Positions 44,930 through 53,485 are shown, counted from the first letter of the stretch. The stretch: DNA of 64,000 nucleotides from Kribbibacterium absianum (GCF_030067705.1 NZ_JASJEX010000001.1:124001-188000); one strand, 5' to 3'. The notes: generated by a model not told the origin, from the letters alone. Numbers and translations are program-made.

Positions 44930-46030
44930 ATGGAGAAGATCTACAACAGCCCGTCCAAGTACATCCAGGGGCCCGGTGCGCTCGGCAGCCTCGGGTCGTT
45001 CGTGGCGACGCGCGGCACGAAGGCGCTGGCCATTGCGACCGCCTCCGGCGAGCGGCGCATCGGCGACACCGTGCGCGCCGGCTTCGACGGCGTGGACGCC
45101 ACGGTGACCTTCGACGCCTTTGGGGGCGAGTGCTCCAAGACCGAGGTCGCGCGGCTGCGTCAGGTGGTGCAGGAGGGCGGCTTCGACGTGGTCTGCGGTA
45201 TCGGCGGCGGGAAGGCGCTCGACACCGCCAAGGCCGTGGCCTACTACGAGAAGCTGCCGGTGATCATCTGCCCCACCATTGCGAGCTCCGACGCGCCCTG
45301 CTCGGCACTGTCCGTGCTCTACACGGACGACGGCGCCTTTGACGAGTACCTTTTCCTGCCGAGCAACCCGGACATGGTGATCATGGATACCACGGTGATC
45401 GCCGCCTCGCCGGTGCGGCTCACCGTCTCCGGTATGGGCGACGCGCTCGCCACGTGGTTCGAGGCCAAGGCCTGCGCGGACTCCGACGCCGGCACGTGCG
45501 CCGGCGGCAAGTCGACGCTGGCGGCGCTCGCGCTCGCGGAGCTCTGCTACAAGACCCTCATGGCCGACGGCGAGAAGGCGAAGGTCGCCCTCGACGCCGG
45601 CGCCTGCACCCTGGCCGTGGAGCGCGTGATCGAGGCGAACACGCTGCTCAGCGGCATCGGCTTCGAGTCGAGCGGCCTCGCCTGCGCGCACGCGGTGCAC
45701 AACGGCCTCACGAGCCTGCCCGGCACGCATGCCTACTACCACGGCGAGAAGGTGGCCTTCGGCACGCTCGTGCAGCTCGTGCTCGAGGACGCCGACCAGG
45801 ACCTGCTGGCCGAGGTGCTCGACTTCTGCTGCGCGATCGGCCTGCCGGTGACGCTCGGGCAGATCGGCGCCGGTGACGCGACCGACGAGCAGCTGCTCGC
45901 CGTTGCCGAGGCCGCCTGTGCGCCGGACGACACGATGGGCAACATGCCGTTCGAGGTCACGCCGGAGATGGTGGTGAACGCGATCAAGGGCGCGGACGCG
46001 CTCGGCCGCGTGTGGCTCGCCGAGGAGTAG
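44930..46030 (+). CDS. gldA: Glycerol dehydrogenase
   Basis: A 366-residue NAD-dependent, zinc-containing glycerol dehydrogenase, oxidising glycerol to dihydroxyacetone. Zinc ligands sit at the expected numbers Asp171 (SGMGDAL), His254 (CAHAVHNG) and His271 (YYHGEK). The NAD loop is CGIGGGKALDTAKAVAY near residue 90. ATG 44930 has GGAAGGAG upstream. It lies behind the hydantoinase terminator, so its expression is probably separate from the purine genes. Confidence 0.92.
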   Translation: MEKIYNSPSKYIQGPGALGSLGSFVATRGTKALAIATASGERRIGDTVRAGFDGVDATVTFDAFGGECSKTEVARLRQVVQEGGFDVVCGIGGGKALDTAKAVAYYEKLPVIICPTIASSDAPCSALSVLYTDDGAFDEYLFLPSNPDMVIMDTTVIAASPVRLTVSGMGDALATWFEAKACADSDAGTCAGGKSTLAALALAELCYKTLMADGEKAKVALDAGACTLAVERVIEANTLLSGIGFESSGLACAHAVHNGLTSLPGTHAYYHGEKVAFGTLVQLVLEDADQDLLAEVLDFCCAIGLPVTLGQIGAGDATDEQLLAVAEAACAPDDTMGNMPFEVTPEMVVNAIKGADALGRVWLAEE

Positions 46031-46044
46031 CGAAACCTGCGATT

Positions 46045-46069
46045 GTGCAATTGGGGACGGAGCATTTTG
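46045..46069 (+). repeat. Partial copy of the TGCAAAAGGGGAC-type repeat
   Basis: GTGCAATTGGGGACGGAGC matches one arm of the inverted pair at 57199-57280; the partner arm is lost. Confidence 0.4.
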
Positions 46070-46240
46070 TCAGGTAGTTGTGCACGTGATATCTGGTAGC
46101 CGGACATCACCCGTTGGGCCTTGATGCGCGGTTTGGCAGCGGGACGCGGCCGAAGGGTCGCGTCCCGTTGTTCTTGTCGCCAAACTCCCAGGCTTTTTGG
46201 GCATAATTAACCCATGCAATTCCCAGAATCTGGAGGAGCC

Positions 46241-46549
46241 ATGCCCACCTGCGTCCCTATCAGCGACCTCAAGAACACGACGGCCTTTGCGGAGACCGTG
46301 GCGAATGCGGACGAGCCGGTCATCGTGACCAAGAACGGCCATGAGGTGTTCGTGTGCCTCGACGCCCAGAAGTTTCGAGAGTATCGGCTCGTGCCTAAGG
46401 AGGACTACGAAGCAGAGCTCGCGCGCGAAAGGGCACTCGAGGAGCGGGTGGTAGCTCGCGTGAGAGAGAGCATCGCGCAAATCGATGGTGGTCAGATCAT
46501 CGCCAATGACGAGGCGATGAAGCTCACGAGAGAGCGTTATGGCTGGTAG
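46241..46549 (+). CDS. Phd/YefM-family antitoxin
   Basis: A 102-residue antitoxin of a type II toxin-antitoxin pair. The N-terminal DNA-binding dimer domain reads CVPISDLKNTTAFAETVANADEPVIVTKNGHEVFVCLDAQKF (residues 4-45), typical of Phd/YefM; the charged C-terminal helix (EDYEAELARERALEERVVARVRESI) would wrap the toxin. GGAGG lies before ATG 46241; an upstream ATG 46214 lacks one. It overlaps the toxin gene by 11 bases, giving coupled translation, and is probably autoregulated by the complex. Confidence 0.85.
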   Translation: MPTCVPISDLKNTTAFAETVANADEPVIVTKNGHEVFVCLDAQKFREYRLVPKEDYEAELARERALEERVVARVRESIAQIDGGQIIANDEAMKLTRERYGW

Positions 46550-46859
46550 GGCGGTCTGGTCGCCTGAGGCGCTGCAGGGCTGGTTTGAGGTTCTGGATTA
46601 CCGGCTGGAGCAGGCTGGCTCCGAATCTACGCGCTCGCTCAGCGACGCCCCCGCCGGTCGCGTCGCTCTCATTGTCCAACAGCCGGAGCTCTATGGCTTT
46701 TCCCGCCTGCCTGAGTTGCGCGCCCTGGGCGTTCGCGCGTCGTTCGTCGAGAATTGCGTGATCCTCTATCGGGCAGGCGGAGCCTCGGTGGCCATTCTCT
46801 TGGTTGCTGACGCGCGGATTGACTACGCGGCCCACGTGCGCGGCGCGGGGCAGGACTGA
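46539..46859 (+). CDS. RelE/ParE-family toxin
   Basis: A 106-residue partner of the antitoxin upstream. The ParE/RelE-like fold is suggested by WSPEALQGWFEVLDYRLEQAG, PELYGFSRLPELRALGVRASFVENCVILYR and AILLVADARIDYAAHVRG (residues about 7-103). ParE types block gyrase and RelE types cut mRNA; this cannot be decided from sequence. It starts inside the antitoxin gene. Confidence 0.8.
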   Translation: MAGRAVWSPEALQGWFEVLDYRLEQAGSESTRSLSDAPAGRVALIVQQPELYGFSRLPELRALGVRASFVENCVILYRAGGASVAILLVADARIDYAAHVRGAGQD

Positions 46860-46865
46860 GCCAAT

Positions 46866-46894
46866 GTGCAAAAGGGGACTGTCCCCTTTTGCAC
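46866..46894. repeat. Perfect 29-nt palindrome after the toxin gene
   Basis: Arms GTGCAAAAGGGGAC and its complement around a single T, then ACGTCCCCTTTTTT. It starts 7 bases behind the toxin stop and probably acts as a terminator. Confidence 0.75.
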
Positions 46895-47013
46895 ACGTCC
46901 CCTTTTTTCGGAGCACGCCGAGCCTGTTCTTTTGGTTGGCGACGCGTGAATTGACCGTGTGGCCCGCTTGCGTGGAAGAGGCAGAAGCGGCCGATCGGCT
47001 CGATTCAAGGGCT

Positions 47014-47781
47014 CTAGAGCTGCACGGCCCACTCGCCGTACTCGAACCTTCCTGAGCCGTGACGGAGCAGGCCGCAGCCGGCAAGATCTACGAGCGCATC
47101 GCGCACCTCGGACAGGAGCTCTGGGCGCACCTCCAGGCCGTGGTGCGCGGGGAGCACGCGTTTGACCGGAAGTCCTGCCACGCGCCGCAGCGACGCAAGA
47201 TAGGCGAGCGGGTCAGTGGAGGGGAAGTCCGCGCGCAGCGTTCCCAAATACACGAGGTCCCCGGTGAACAGATAGCCACGCTCCGGCTCCCAGAAACACA
47301 GATGGCCGGGGGAATGGCCGGGCGTGTGGAGCGCTTGGACGGCGCGGCACCCCAGGTCGATCCAGTCATCGTCGTTGAGCAGCCGGGAAGGCTCGCCCTG
47401 GAACACACGGTATCGGTCGATGTCGAAGCCGTTCGGAGCGTCAAGCCCTTCGAGAAGCATCGCCCGGATGCGTTGTTCCGGAAGCGGGAACCTGCCTCGG
47501 AGCCAATCCAGCTCCGCCTCGGGAGCGCAAAAGCTCGGGAAGCTGCCAAGGCTGCCGATGTGGTCCCAGTGGACGTGTGTTGTGACGGCCGTTGTGGGCA
47601 AATCTGTGAGCCGGGACACGGGCTCCGCGATGTCGAGCACGCCGAGCCCGGTGTCGATGAGGAGCGCCCGATCGCGTCCACGCAGCACATAGGAGTGGGT
47701 CTCCTCGGGATGGCCGTACTCGCTGATGACCCACGTGTCGTGGTCAATCGGCTCGACGGTGAACCAGTCTTCTCGGTTCAT
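47014..47781 (-). CDS. Metallo-beta-lactamase-fold hydrolase
   Basis: A 255-residue MBL-fold enzyme. The dinuclear metal motif TTHVHWDH is at residues 67-74 (His69, His71, Asp73, His74); further ligands are HTPGHSPGH near 152, YLFTGDLVY near 170 and the final PAHHG near 211. The substrate is unknown; relatives include glyoxalase II-like thioesterases and lactonases. It is convergent with the toxin gene and alone on its strand. There is no clear strong RBS other than AAGCA upstream of ATG 47781. Confidence 0.85.
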   Translation of the reverse strand: MNREDWFTVEPIDHDTWVISEYGHPEETHSYVLRGRDRALLIDTGLGVLDIAEPVSRLTDLPTTAVTTHVHWDHIGSLGSFPSFCAPEAELDWLRGRFPLPEQRIRAMLLEGLDAPNGFDIDRYRVFQGEPSRLLNDDDWIDLGCRAVQALHTPGHSPGHLCFWEPERGYLFTGDLVYLGTLRADFPSTDPLAYLASLRRVAGLPVKRVLPAHHGLEVRPELLSEVRDALVDLAGCGLLRHGSGRFEYGEWAVQL

Positions 47782-48166
47782 AGGTGCTTCCCCTCGTTGT
47801 ATGCGACAAAACCCGAGCGAACCGCGTCACAAGGCTCGGGCGCGTCAAATGAAGCGTAGGCCATCGCAGTCGAGGAGCCCCAGGCCAGCTGGGCCTCTCT
47901 GTGGAGCGGTCGTGCATAACCAACGAAACCGCCCGCCGAAATGCTCCGTCTCCATTGTCAGCGGCAATGTGCAAAAGGGGACTGTCCCTTTTTGCACATG
48001 CTCTCTTGAATCAAACTGAATTACTTGGAAGTTTCATGGAAGTGGCAGCGCCGTAAGCGTGTCCCTTACATCGCGTTACCGAAACACCCAGGCAACCAGT
48101 TGCGAGCATTCTCCCAGCTAGCGGCGCTAGCAGCGGGGCCGGCGCCACGAGCGTGAGGAGGATGCC
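47782..48166. other. Intergenic region before amtB
   Basis: 385 bases containing a 29-nt palindrome (47969-47997) and otherwise no recognisable gene. The amtB RBS (GTGAGGAGG at 48153-48161) is at the end. No clear promoter pair was found. Confidence 0.5.
47969..47997. repeat. 29-nt palindrome, second copy
   Basis: Same unit as 46866-46894 with one changed base in the right arm. Confidence 0.7.
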
Positions 48167-49420
48167 ATGTTCGACACTGGCGACACCGCCTTCATACTGA
48201 TTTGCGCGTTTCTCGTATTCATCATGACGTTGGGCATCTCGTTCTTTTACGGCGGCATGGTTCGTCGAAAGAACGTGGGCGACACGATGCTGCTCTGCAC
48301 ATCGGTGGCCGGGCTGATCTCCGTGCTCTGGATCGTCGTCGGCTACAGCCTGGTGTTTGGAAGCGGGTTCAGCGTGGACGGCGTCGCGAACGCGGTGCTC
48401 GGCGGCCTCGACAAGTGCTTTTTGACGGGCGTCACCATCGACACGGCCTGGGGCACTATCCCCGAGTTCGTGTGGGCGCTCTACCAGGGCATGTTCGCGC
48501 TCATCACGGTCGCGATCATCTCCGGTGCCATCGTCGAACGCATGCGCTTCTCGAGCTTTCTCGTCTTCATCGGCGCGTGGATGCTGATCGTGTACTGCCC
48601 GCTCGCGCATATGGTGTGGGGCGGCGGCTGGATTGACAGTGTCCTCGGCGCCCACGACTTCGCCGGCGGCGACGTCGTGCACATCAGCTCCGGCGTCTCG
48701 GCGCTCGTGCTGGCCATGATCTTGGGCCCGCGCTTCGGCAACGGCCGCCTCAACTACCAGCCGCACAACGTGCCGTTCGTGCTGCTCGGCACGCTGTTCC
48801 TGTGGCTCGGCTGGTTCGGCTTCAACGCGGGTTCCGCAGGCGCCGCCAACGGCCAGGCCGGCCTTGCGTTCGCGACCACCAACACCGCCGCAGCCGCCGC
48901 GATGCTCGCCTGGATGGCCTGCGAGAAGCTCGCGACCGGCAAGGTCACGCTGTTCGGCGCGTGCTCGGGAGCGGTCGCGGGTCTCGTCGCCGTGACGCCG
49001 AGCGCCGGCTATGTGGACGTCTGGGCGTCCCTTGTGATCGGTGCGCTCGTCGCGGTCGTGTGCTACTTCGCCGTGAGCAAGCTCAAGCCGCGCATGGGCT
49101 ACGACGACGCCCTCGACGCCTTTGGCGTGCACGGCGTCGGCGGCATGGTGGGCACCGTGCTCACCGGCGTGTTCGCGAACCCGGTTCTGGGCGGCTTCGC
49201 AGGCCTTCTGTACGGCGACCCGATGCAGGTGGTGCGCCAGCTGGGCTCCGTGCTCTTCGTGGTCGTGTGGGCCGGCGGCCTGACGTTCGTGATTGCCAAG
49301 GCCGTGGAGCGCGTGGGTCACGGGCTGCGCGTGAGCCACGACCAGGAGGAGGTGGGCCTCGACATGGCCACCCACGGCGAGCCGAGCTACCCGGCCTATC
49401 AGGGCATGGACCTGCACTAA
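48167..49420 (+). CDS. amtB: Ammonium transporter AmtB
   Basis: A 417-residue trimeric membrane ammonium channel with 11 hydrophobic segments. Signature segments include FFYGGMVRRKNVGDTML (near residue 26), GGDVVHISSGVSALVLAM (pore His near 169) and DDALDAFGVHGVGGMVGTVLTGV (second pore His near 321). Start ATG 48167 with GTGAGGAGG. glnK follows 27 bases later, the standard amtB-glnK pair in which the PII protein plugs the channel when nitrogen is plentiful. It fits a genome that gains and releases ammonia from purines. Confidence 0.94.
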   Translation: MFDTGDTAFILICAFLVFIMTLGISFFYGGMVRRKNVGDTMLLCTSVAGLISVLWIVVGYSLVFGSGFSVDGVANAVLGGLDKCFLTGVTIDTAWGTIPEFVWALYQGMFALITVAIISGAIVERMRFSSFLVFIGAWMLIVYCPLAHMVWGGGWIDSVLGAHDFAGGDVVHISSGVSALVLAMILGPRFGNGRLNYQPHNVPFVLLGTLFLWLGWFGFNAGSAGAANGQAGLAFATTNTAAAAAMLAWMACEKLATGKVTLFGACSGAVAGLVAVTPSAGYVDVWASLVIGALVAVVCYFAVSKLKPRMGYDDALDAFGVHGVGGMVGTVLTGVFANPVLGGFAGLLYGDPMQVVRQLGSVLFVVVWAGGLTFVIAKAVERVGHGLRVSHDQEEVGLDMATHGEPSYPAYQGMDLH

Positions 49421-49447
49421 TCCGAGACGGGCGAAAGGGACTGTGAG

Positions 49448-49795
49448 ATGAAGCGGATTGAGGCAATCGTCCGACCGGAGCGCACGAGCCGTGTGCGCGA
49501 CGCGCTGGTGGCGGCCGGGGCGGCGGGCATGACGGTGACGCAGGTGCAGGGCATGGGAAGCCTCCATGGGTTTCTTGAAGAGGGCGTCACGGATGTGACG
49601 CAGGTGCTGCCGAAGACGCGGATCGACATCGTCTGCCGCGACGAGGACGTCGAGCGCTTTGTGGAGGCGGTCATCGGCGCGGCGCGCACCGGCGAGCCGG
49701 GGGACGGCAAGGTCTTTGTGAGCCCGGTAGAGGAGGCCGTGCGCATCCGTAACGGCAAGCGGGGCGACAACGCGCTCGTGGCGGAGGAGCTCTAG
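49448..49795 (+). CDS. glnK: PII-type nitrogen regulator (GlnK-like), T-loop tyrosine missing
   Basis: A 115-residue PII trimer protein. The start MKRIEAIVRPERTSRVRDALVAAG, the B-loop TGEPGDGKVFVSPVEEAVRIRNGKRG (residues about 78-103) and LPKTRIDIVC are typical. The T-loop reads GMGSLHGFLEEGVTDVTQVLPK, about two residues shorter than in Escherichia coli GlnK and without the Tyr51 that is uridylylated or adenylylated. Control is thus probably only by ATP/ADP/2-oxoglutarate binding. GTGAG is a weak RBS, so translation may be coupled to amtB. Confidence 0.9.
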   Translation: MKRIEAIVRPERTSRVRDALVAAGAAGMTVTQVQGMGSLHGFLEEGVTDVTQVLPKTRIDIVCRDEDVERFVEAVIGAARTGEPGDGKVFVSPVEEAVRIRNGKRGDNALVAEEL

Positions 49796-49798
49796 CCC

Positions 49799-49875
49799 GG
49801 ACGCTTCGGAGAGAGCCATTTGTCCACGCTCCGACTAGCTGGAGCGTGGACAATTCGCTTTGACCGAAGCGTCCA
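49799..49875. repeat. 35-nt REP repeat, inverted pair left of RAYT 2
   Basis: Two units face each other (49799-49832 inverted, 49841-49875 direct) with an 8-nt gap. Consensus core GTGGACAA....GCT...CCGAAGCGTCC. Such inverted doublets of REP units are called REPINs when they move with a RAYT transposase. Confidence 0.8.
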
Positions 49876-49880
49876 GAACG

Positions 49881-50642
49881 TTAGGCTGCCTCCCTCAGAA
49901 GCTCAGCGCTCAGGCTCTTTGACACCCCGGTGACCAGCCCGATCTGTCGGCAGGACAGGCCGGCCTCTGCCAGGGACTGGAGCGCTGCGGCGCGCTCGAC
50001 CCTCGGCAGCCCCATGACCTGAAGAGGCTCGAGGGGGAACAGCGCGAGGCGGGCGCGCTCGAGCACCTCTGCAAGGGGCGCTTGGCGCAGCGACCCCTCG
50101 AGCTTGAGGCAGCTCGGGTCCGTCTCGTCCCTCCAGTGCATCGCGAGGAAGTTCTCCAGGGAGCCCGCCATCTCCAAGATCGGGCGCGTGTCGCAGATGA
50201 ACCCGCCGTTGAGGTACTCGTCGAAGCTGCTCCACCGGTACGAGAGGCCGTCCGTGAGGCCTCCGGCCAAGGGGTTCCGGTGCACGTAGACCACGGTTGC
50301 CAGCAGCTGCTCGTCGGACGTGAGCTCCACGCGCTTGAACGGCCCTTGGAACAGGTGGCCTGAGCGTTCGTAGCGTTGGTTGAACTCGAACGCGTACGTG
50401 GAGTCGGCCCACTGCATCGCGCGGCTGATGTTAGTGCGGGGCCCCGTCACAACCCAGTGGGAGTGGTTGTCCATCAGAGCCCAGCAAAGGATCGAGCAGT
50501 CGCGCTTGGCCATCGCGCCGTGCACGAAATCCAAGTATCGGGCGCGGTCGTCGTCCTTCTCAAAAAGGATGTGCTTGCCGACCCCGCGCGTCATGATGTG
50601 CAGGAAAGCGGGGTCGTTCGCGGTGTCGGTTCTGATGCGCAT
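49881..50642 (-). CDS. REP-associated tyrosine transposase (RAYT 2)
   Basis: A 253-residue single-strand DNA transposase of the Y1_Tnp/HUH class. Motifs: AFLHIMTRGVGKHILFEKDDDR (residues about 14-35), the metal-binding ALMDNHSHWVVTG near 54, and LLATVVYVHRNPLAGGLTDG near 114 with the candidate catalytic Tyr. The C-terminal part (AALQSLAEAGLSCRQIGLVTGVSKSLSAELLREA) is a helix-turn-helix. ATG 50642 is preceded by AAAGGAGG, so the start is firm. It is flanked on both sides by its probable substrate repeats (49799-49875 and 50799-50866). It appears intact. Confidence 0.85.
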   Translation of the reverse strand: MRIRTDTANDPAFLHIMTRGVGKHILFEKDDDRARYLDFVHGAMAKRDCSILCWALMDNHSHWVVTGPRTNISRAMQWADSTYAFEFNQRYERSGHLFQGPFKRVELTSDEQLLATVVYVHRNPLAGGLTDGLSYRWSSFDEYLNGGFICDTRPILEMAGSLENFLAMHWRDETDPSCLKLEGSLRQAPLAEVLERARLALFPLEPLQVMGLPRVERAAALQSLAEAGLSCRQIGLVTGVSKSLSAELLREAA

Positions 50643-50964
50643 GGCAGCCTCCTTTGATGAGGGTGCCGTGCGTCTGAGATGCGGTTGAGGTCGGACACCC
50701 GTGACGAGGGTGCGGACAGTGATTCGACCATTGTGGACAGCGGAGCGCGCGAGGCCCCTGAAACGAAGGGACTTCAGGAACTCTGCAGAAGATGTTCGGG
50801 AGCGTGGACAAACGGCTCTCTCCGAAGCGTCCAACCGTGGACAAACGGCTCTCTCCGAAGCGTCCGCGGGCCGACGCACCCCGTTGCCCTTTCGAGGCCC
50901 CGTCCCTCGATTTGTGCCGTGCTAGGATGGGCGCGTCCTGAACGTGTTCCCTAAGGAGAGTTTC
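50643..50964. other. Intergenic region between RAYT 2 and ridA
   Basis: 322 bases holding the two direct REP units (50799-50866) and the ridA RBS (AAGGAG at 50953-50958). No other gene is visible. Confidence 0.5.
50799..50866 (+). repeat. 35-nt REP repeat, two tandem units right of RAYT 2
   Basis: Units at 50799-50833 and about 50836-50866 read GGACAAACGGCTCTCTCCGA and are nearly identical, in direct orientation. Confidence 0.8.
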
Positions 50965-51348
50965 ATGAACAACCAGGCCATCGCCACCAGCAACGCCCCC
51001 GCCGCCATCGGCCCCTACAGCCAGGCCATCAAGGCCGAGGGCGTCTCGATCAACGTGAGCGGCCAGCTGCCGATCGACCCGGCCACCGGTGAGTTCGCCG
51101 GCGACGACATCGCCTCCCAGACCCGCCAGTCCCTCACCAACGTGCAGAACATCCTGGCCGAGGCCGGCGCCTCGATGGCCGATGTGGTGGAGACGGTCGT
51201 CCTTCTCACCGACATCAACGAGTTCGCCGCGATGAACGAGGTCTACGCCGAGTTCTTCTCCGAGCCGTTCCCCGCCCGCGCCGCTTTCGCCGTCGTCGCC
51301 CTGCCCAAGGGCGCGAAGGTCGAGATCAAGGCCGTTGCCCGCGTCTAG
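50965..51348 (+). CDS. ridA: RidA, enamine/imine deaminase
   Basis: A 127-residue RidA/YjgF protein that hydrolyses reactive enamines such as 2-aminoacrylate released by PLP lyases. Features are AIGPYSQAIKAEGVSINVSGQLPIDPATGE (residues 13-42), ASMADVVETVVLLTDIN (near 74) and FPARAAFAVVALPKGAKVEIKAVA with the substrate-binding Arg near 107. It could scavenge intermediates from YgeX, encoded 13 kb upstream; that link is inference. ATG 50965 follows AAGGAG. Confidence 0.93.
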   Translation: MNNQAIATSNAPAAIGPYSQAIKAEGVSINVSGQLPIDPATGEFAGDDIASQTRQSLTNVQNILAEAGASMADVVETVVLLTDINEFAAMNEVYAEFFSEPFPARAAFAVVALPKGAKVEIKAVARV

Positions 51349-51519
51349 CTCCGCCGCGTGTGGCGCCTCGGGCTCCGTGGGGGCTCGGGGCGCATTTTCA
51401 TGTCTCGGTGTCAGCTCATCTGCGGACGTCTGCCCGCGCTCGATGCGCCGGTGCCAGCGTCCATCGTGACCCGCCCGAACAGCAACGATGCCGTGCTCGT
51501 CGACGCCAGGGCCCCTACC

Positions 51520-51879
51520 TCACCCGACCGTTGCGCCGAAGGGGAAGAGCGCGAGCTTGGCCATCTTGAAGATCTGCAGCCCAAAGGGGATGCCCACCAC
51601 GGTGAGACAGAAGAGGGCGCCGAGCACGACGTAGGCCAGGGCCTCCCAGAGTCCCGCGAGGAAGAACCAGAAGACGTTGGCCACCAGGGAAGGGGCGCCG
51701 CCGCCATAGGTGATGGTCTTTCCAAAAGGGGCGAGGGTGAGGGCGGCCATCTTGAAGGCCTGGCGGCCAAGAGGTATCCCGATGATCGTGATGGAGAAGA
51801 CGAGGCCGGCCACCGCCCAGCCGAGGGCCGTCCAGATTCCTCCGAGCAAGATCCAGACGATGTTGCCGATGGTGTGCAT
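51520..51879 (-). CDS. YccF-domain membrane protein
   Basis: A 119-residue protein with two copies of the YccF (DUF307) inner-membrane motif: NIVWILLGGIWTALGWAVAGLVFSITIIGIPLGRQAFKMA and VFWFFLAGLWEALAYVVLGALFCLTVVGIPFGLQIFKMA, each with GIP..xQ.FK. Four membrane segments are expected. Function is unknown. Start ATG 51879 with AAGGA upstream; the frame is open further but lacks family sequence. Confidence 0.85.
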   Translation of the reverse strand: MHTIGNIVWILLGGIWTALGWAVAGLVFSITIIGIPLGRQAFKMAALTLAPFGKTITYGGGAPSLVANVFWFFLAGLWEALAYVVLGALFCLTVVGIPFGLQIFKMAKLALFPFGATVG

Positions 51880-52122
51880 GGAGGTCCTTTCGCGAGTCGC
51901 AGACGACCGCCGCCGGCGTCGTGCCCAGCGCACGATTCTGGGCACGACGGCCCTGTCGACGGTGTGGGGCGCGCCCCTCTCTGTAAGGGCGGTGAAATGG
52001 CAACTGTAGGCAACGGCGGGGGTCTCCGCAAGAATCCCGTGCCTTATCGCAGGCCTCTTCCGGCCGCGGGTCGGCGGTGCCTGGGCGCGGCCACGCTCGG
52101 TGTTCCGTCTGGCGTGGCGCCG

Positions 52123-52743
52123 TCACAGCGTCCCTGCGTAGAGGTAACACTCCATGACCCCGGTGGCGCGCCCCTTCGTCCCCGGGATATCGATGGTCCT
52201 CGCGCCGATGCGGGAGAACCCGCGGCGCTCGTAGAACTGCCACGTGCAGGCGTCGTCGGTGTAGAGGTACAGGTTGCGCCCGCGGGCGCGGTCGCGAAGC
52301 GCGTCGAGGAGCGCTGTGCCCACACCGCGCGCTCCGGAATCGGGGTCGGCCGCCAGGAAGAGCAGCTCTCCGTCCACGTCATGACGCTCTCGGTAGGCGG
52401 CGAGCATCTCGGCGTTGGCGCGGTCGTAGGCGCTCTCTGTCCCGGTGGCCAGCAGACGTTCTGCAACGCCGTACACCCTCTGGTACAGGCGCTGGCACCA
52501 CGAGAGTCCGAGCGGCGCCTCATCGTCCAGGCGGGCCAGGAGCGCGCCTAGGAACCGATCGCCCTCGCCGTAGGCTCCCAGCGCGATCGTCGCCTGGGCG
52601 AGTTCCTGGTAGAGGAAGCTTCGGGCGTACAGGCGAGCCAGCCACACGTTCGGCACGTACCGGCCGAAGTGCATGCCTGTGCGGGCGAACTCAACGAGCG
52701 CGGTGTGGTCCTGCGGGCGCAGGGACGCGATTCGGATAGCCAT
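52123..52743 (-). CDS. GNAT-family N-acetyltransferase
   Basis: A 206-residue acetyl-CoA-dependent acetyltransferase. The GNAT pyrophosphate loop DSGARGVGTALLDALRDRA lies near residue 135 and the C-terminal YLYTDDACTWQFYERRGFSRIGARTIDIPG near 158. The long N-terminal helical part (residues 1-110) is typical of this actinobacterial subgroup. Substrate unknown. It is divergent from the TetR gene, with 139 bases between the two starts, so the regulator may control it. Confidence 0.83.
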   Translation of the reverse strand: MAIRIASLRPQDHTALVEFARTGMHFGRYVPNVWLARLYARSFLYQELAQATIALGAYGEGDRFLGALLARLDDEAPLGLSWCQRLYQRVYGVAERLLATGTESAYDRANAEMLAAYRERHDVDGELLFLAADPDSGARGVGTALLDALRDRARGRNLYLYTDDACTWQFYERRGFSRIGARTIDIPGTKGRATGVMECYLYAGTL

Positions 52744-52882
52744 TGGGTCTCCCTTCCGTCGAGGGCCTTTCTTTCCTCGAGCCTAAAGGGAAGCCGCGGA
52801 CGATACTATGGGCAAAACACTGATGAGGTGTCGCTTACACGACAGTTGTGGCGCCATCTGTCGAGAGACCAGAGGAGATTCC

Positions 52883-53485
52883 GTGAACCCCGACGACCGC
52901 CGCTCGCGCCGCACCCGGGCCGCGCTTCAGGAGGCCCTTGTGCGCCTTCTGGCCGAGAAGCCGCTGGAGGCCGTGACCGTTCGCGAGCTTGCCGAGGCGG
53001 CGGATGTGCACCGGGCGACCTTTTACAGCCATTACCAGGACATCTACGATCTCCATGCACAGGTCCAGAGCGCCCTGGTCGCACAGATTGAGGAGCTGGT
53101 CTCGGGTTGGGAACTGTCCTACGGGGAGTTCTACGCGCGGTTGGTGAGGGCGGTCCGCGAGCGTCCGGACCTCTTCCGGCTCGTCCTGACGGGATCCGGC
53201 TCACCGGCCACGTCCTCCGAACTGGCGGCCTACCTCGAGCGCCGGTATCTCGAGGTGTGGTGCATGGAAGTGGGCAGGGAGAGGCCGACCCAGGCCATGG
53301 CCCTCGCGGCGGCCTTCCAGGTGACAGGTCTGCTCGCCGTGCTCGGCCGTTGGGTTGAGGGCGGGTTCACGGAGCCCGAGGAGGGCATCTCGCGCCTTTT
53401 GGCCGGACTTGAGGAGGCCACGGACCGCGTGGTCGAGGAGCGGGGCGCGGCTCTCGAACCTGCGACGGGTTTGGGGCGTCGCTGA
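52883..53485 (+). CDS. TetR/AcrR-family transcriptional regulator
   Basis: A 200-residue regulator. The N-terminal HTH reads RRTRAALQEALVRLLAEKPLEAVTVRELAEAADVHRATFYSHYQDIYDL (residues 8-56), a textbook TetR domain; the C-terminal ligand domain resembles TetR_C_7/DhaS-like (LAAYLERRYLEVW). I chose GTG 52883 because AGAGGAG lies six bases before it; upstream ATGs lack family sequence. It is probably an autorepressor acting on its own promoter and the divergent acetyltransferase gene. Confidence 0.86.
   Translation: MNPDDRRSRRTRAALQEALVRLLAEKPLEAVTVRELAEAADVHRATFYSHYQDIYDLHAQVQSALVAQIEELVSGWELSYGEFYARLVRAVRERPDLFRLVLTGSGSPATSSELAAYLERRYLEVWCMEVGRERPTQAMALAAAFQVTGLLAVLGRWVEGGFTEPEEGISRLLAGLEEATDRVVEERGAALEPATGLGRR

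Noticed and set aside
49799-50866. CRISPR array
   Set aside because: Repeats occur in pairs with variable or no spacers, partly inverted, and no cas genes are present; they fit REP units with a RAYT.
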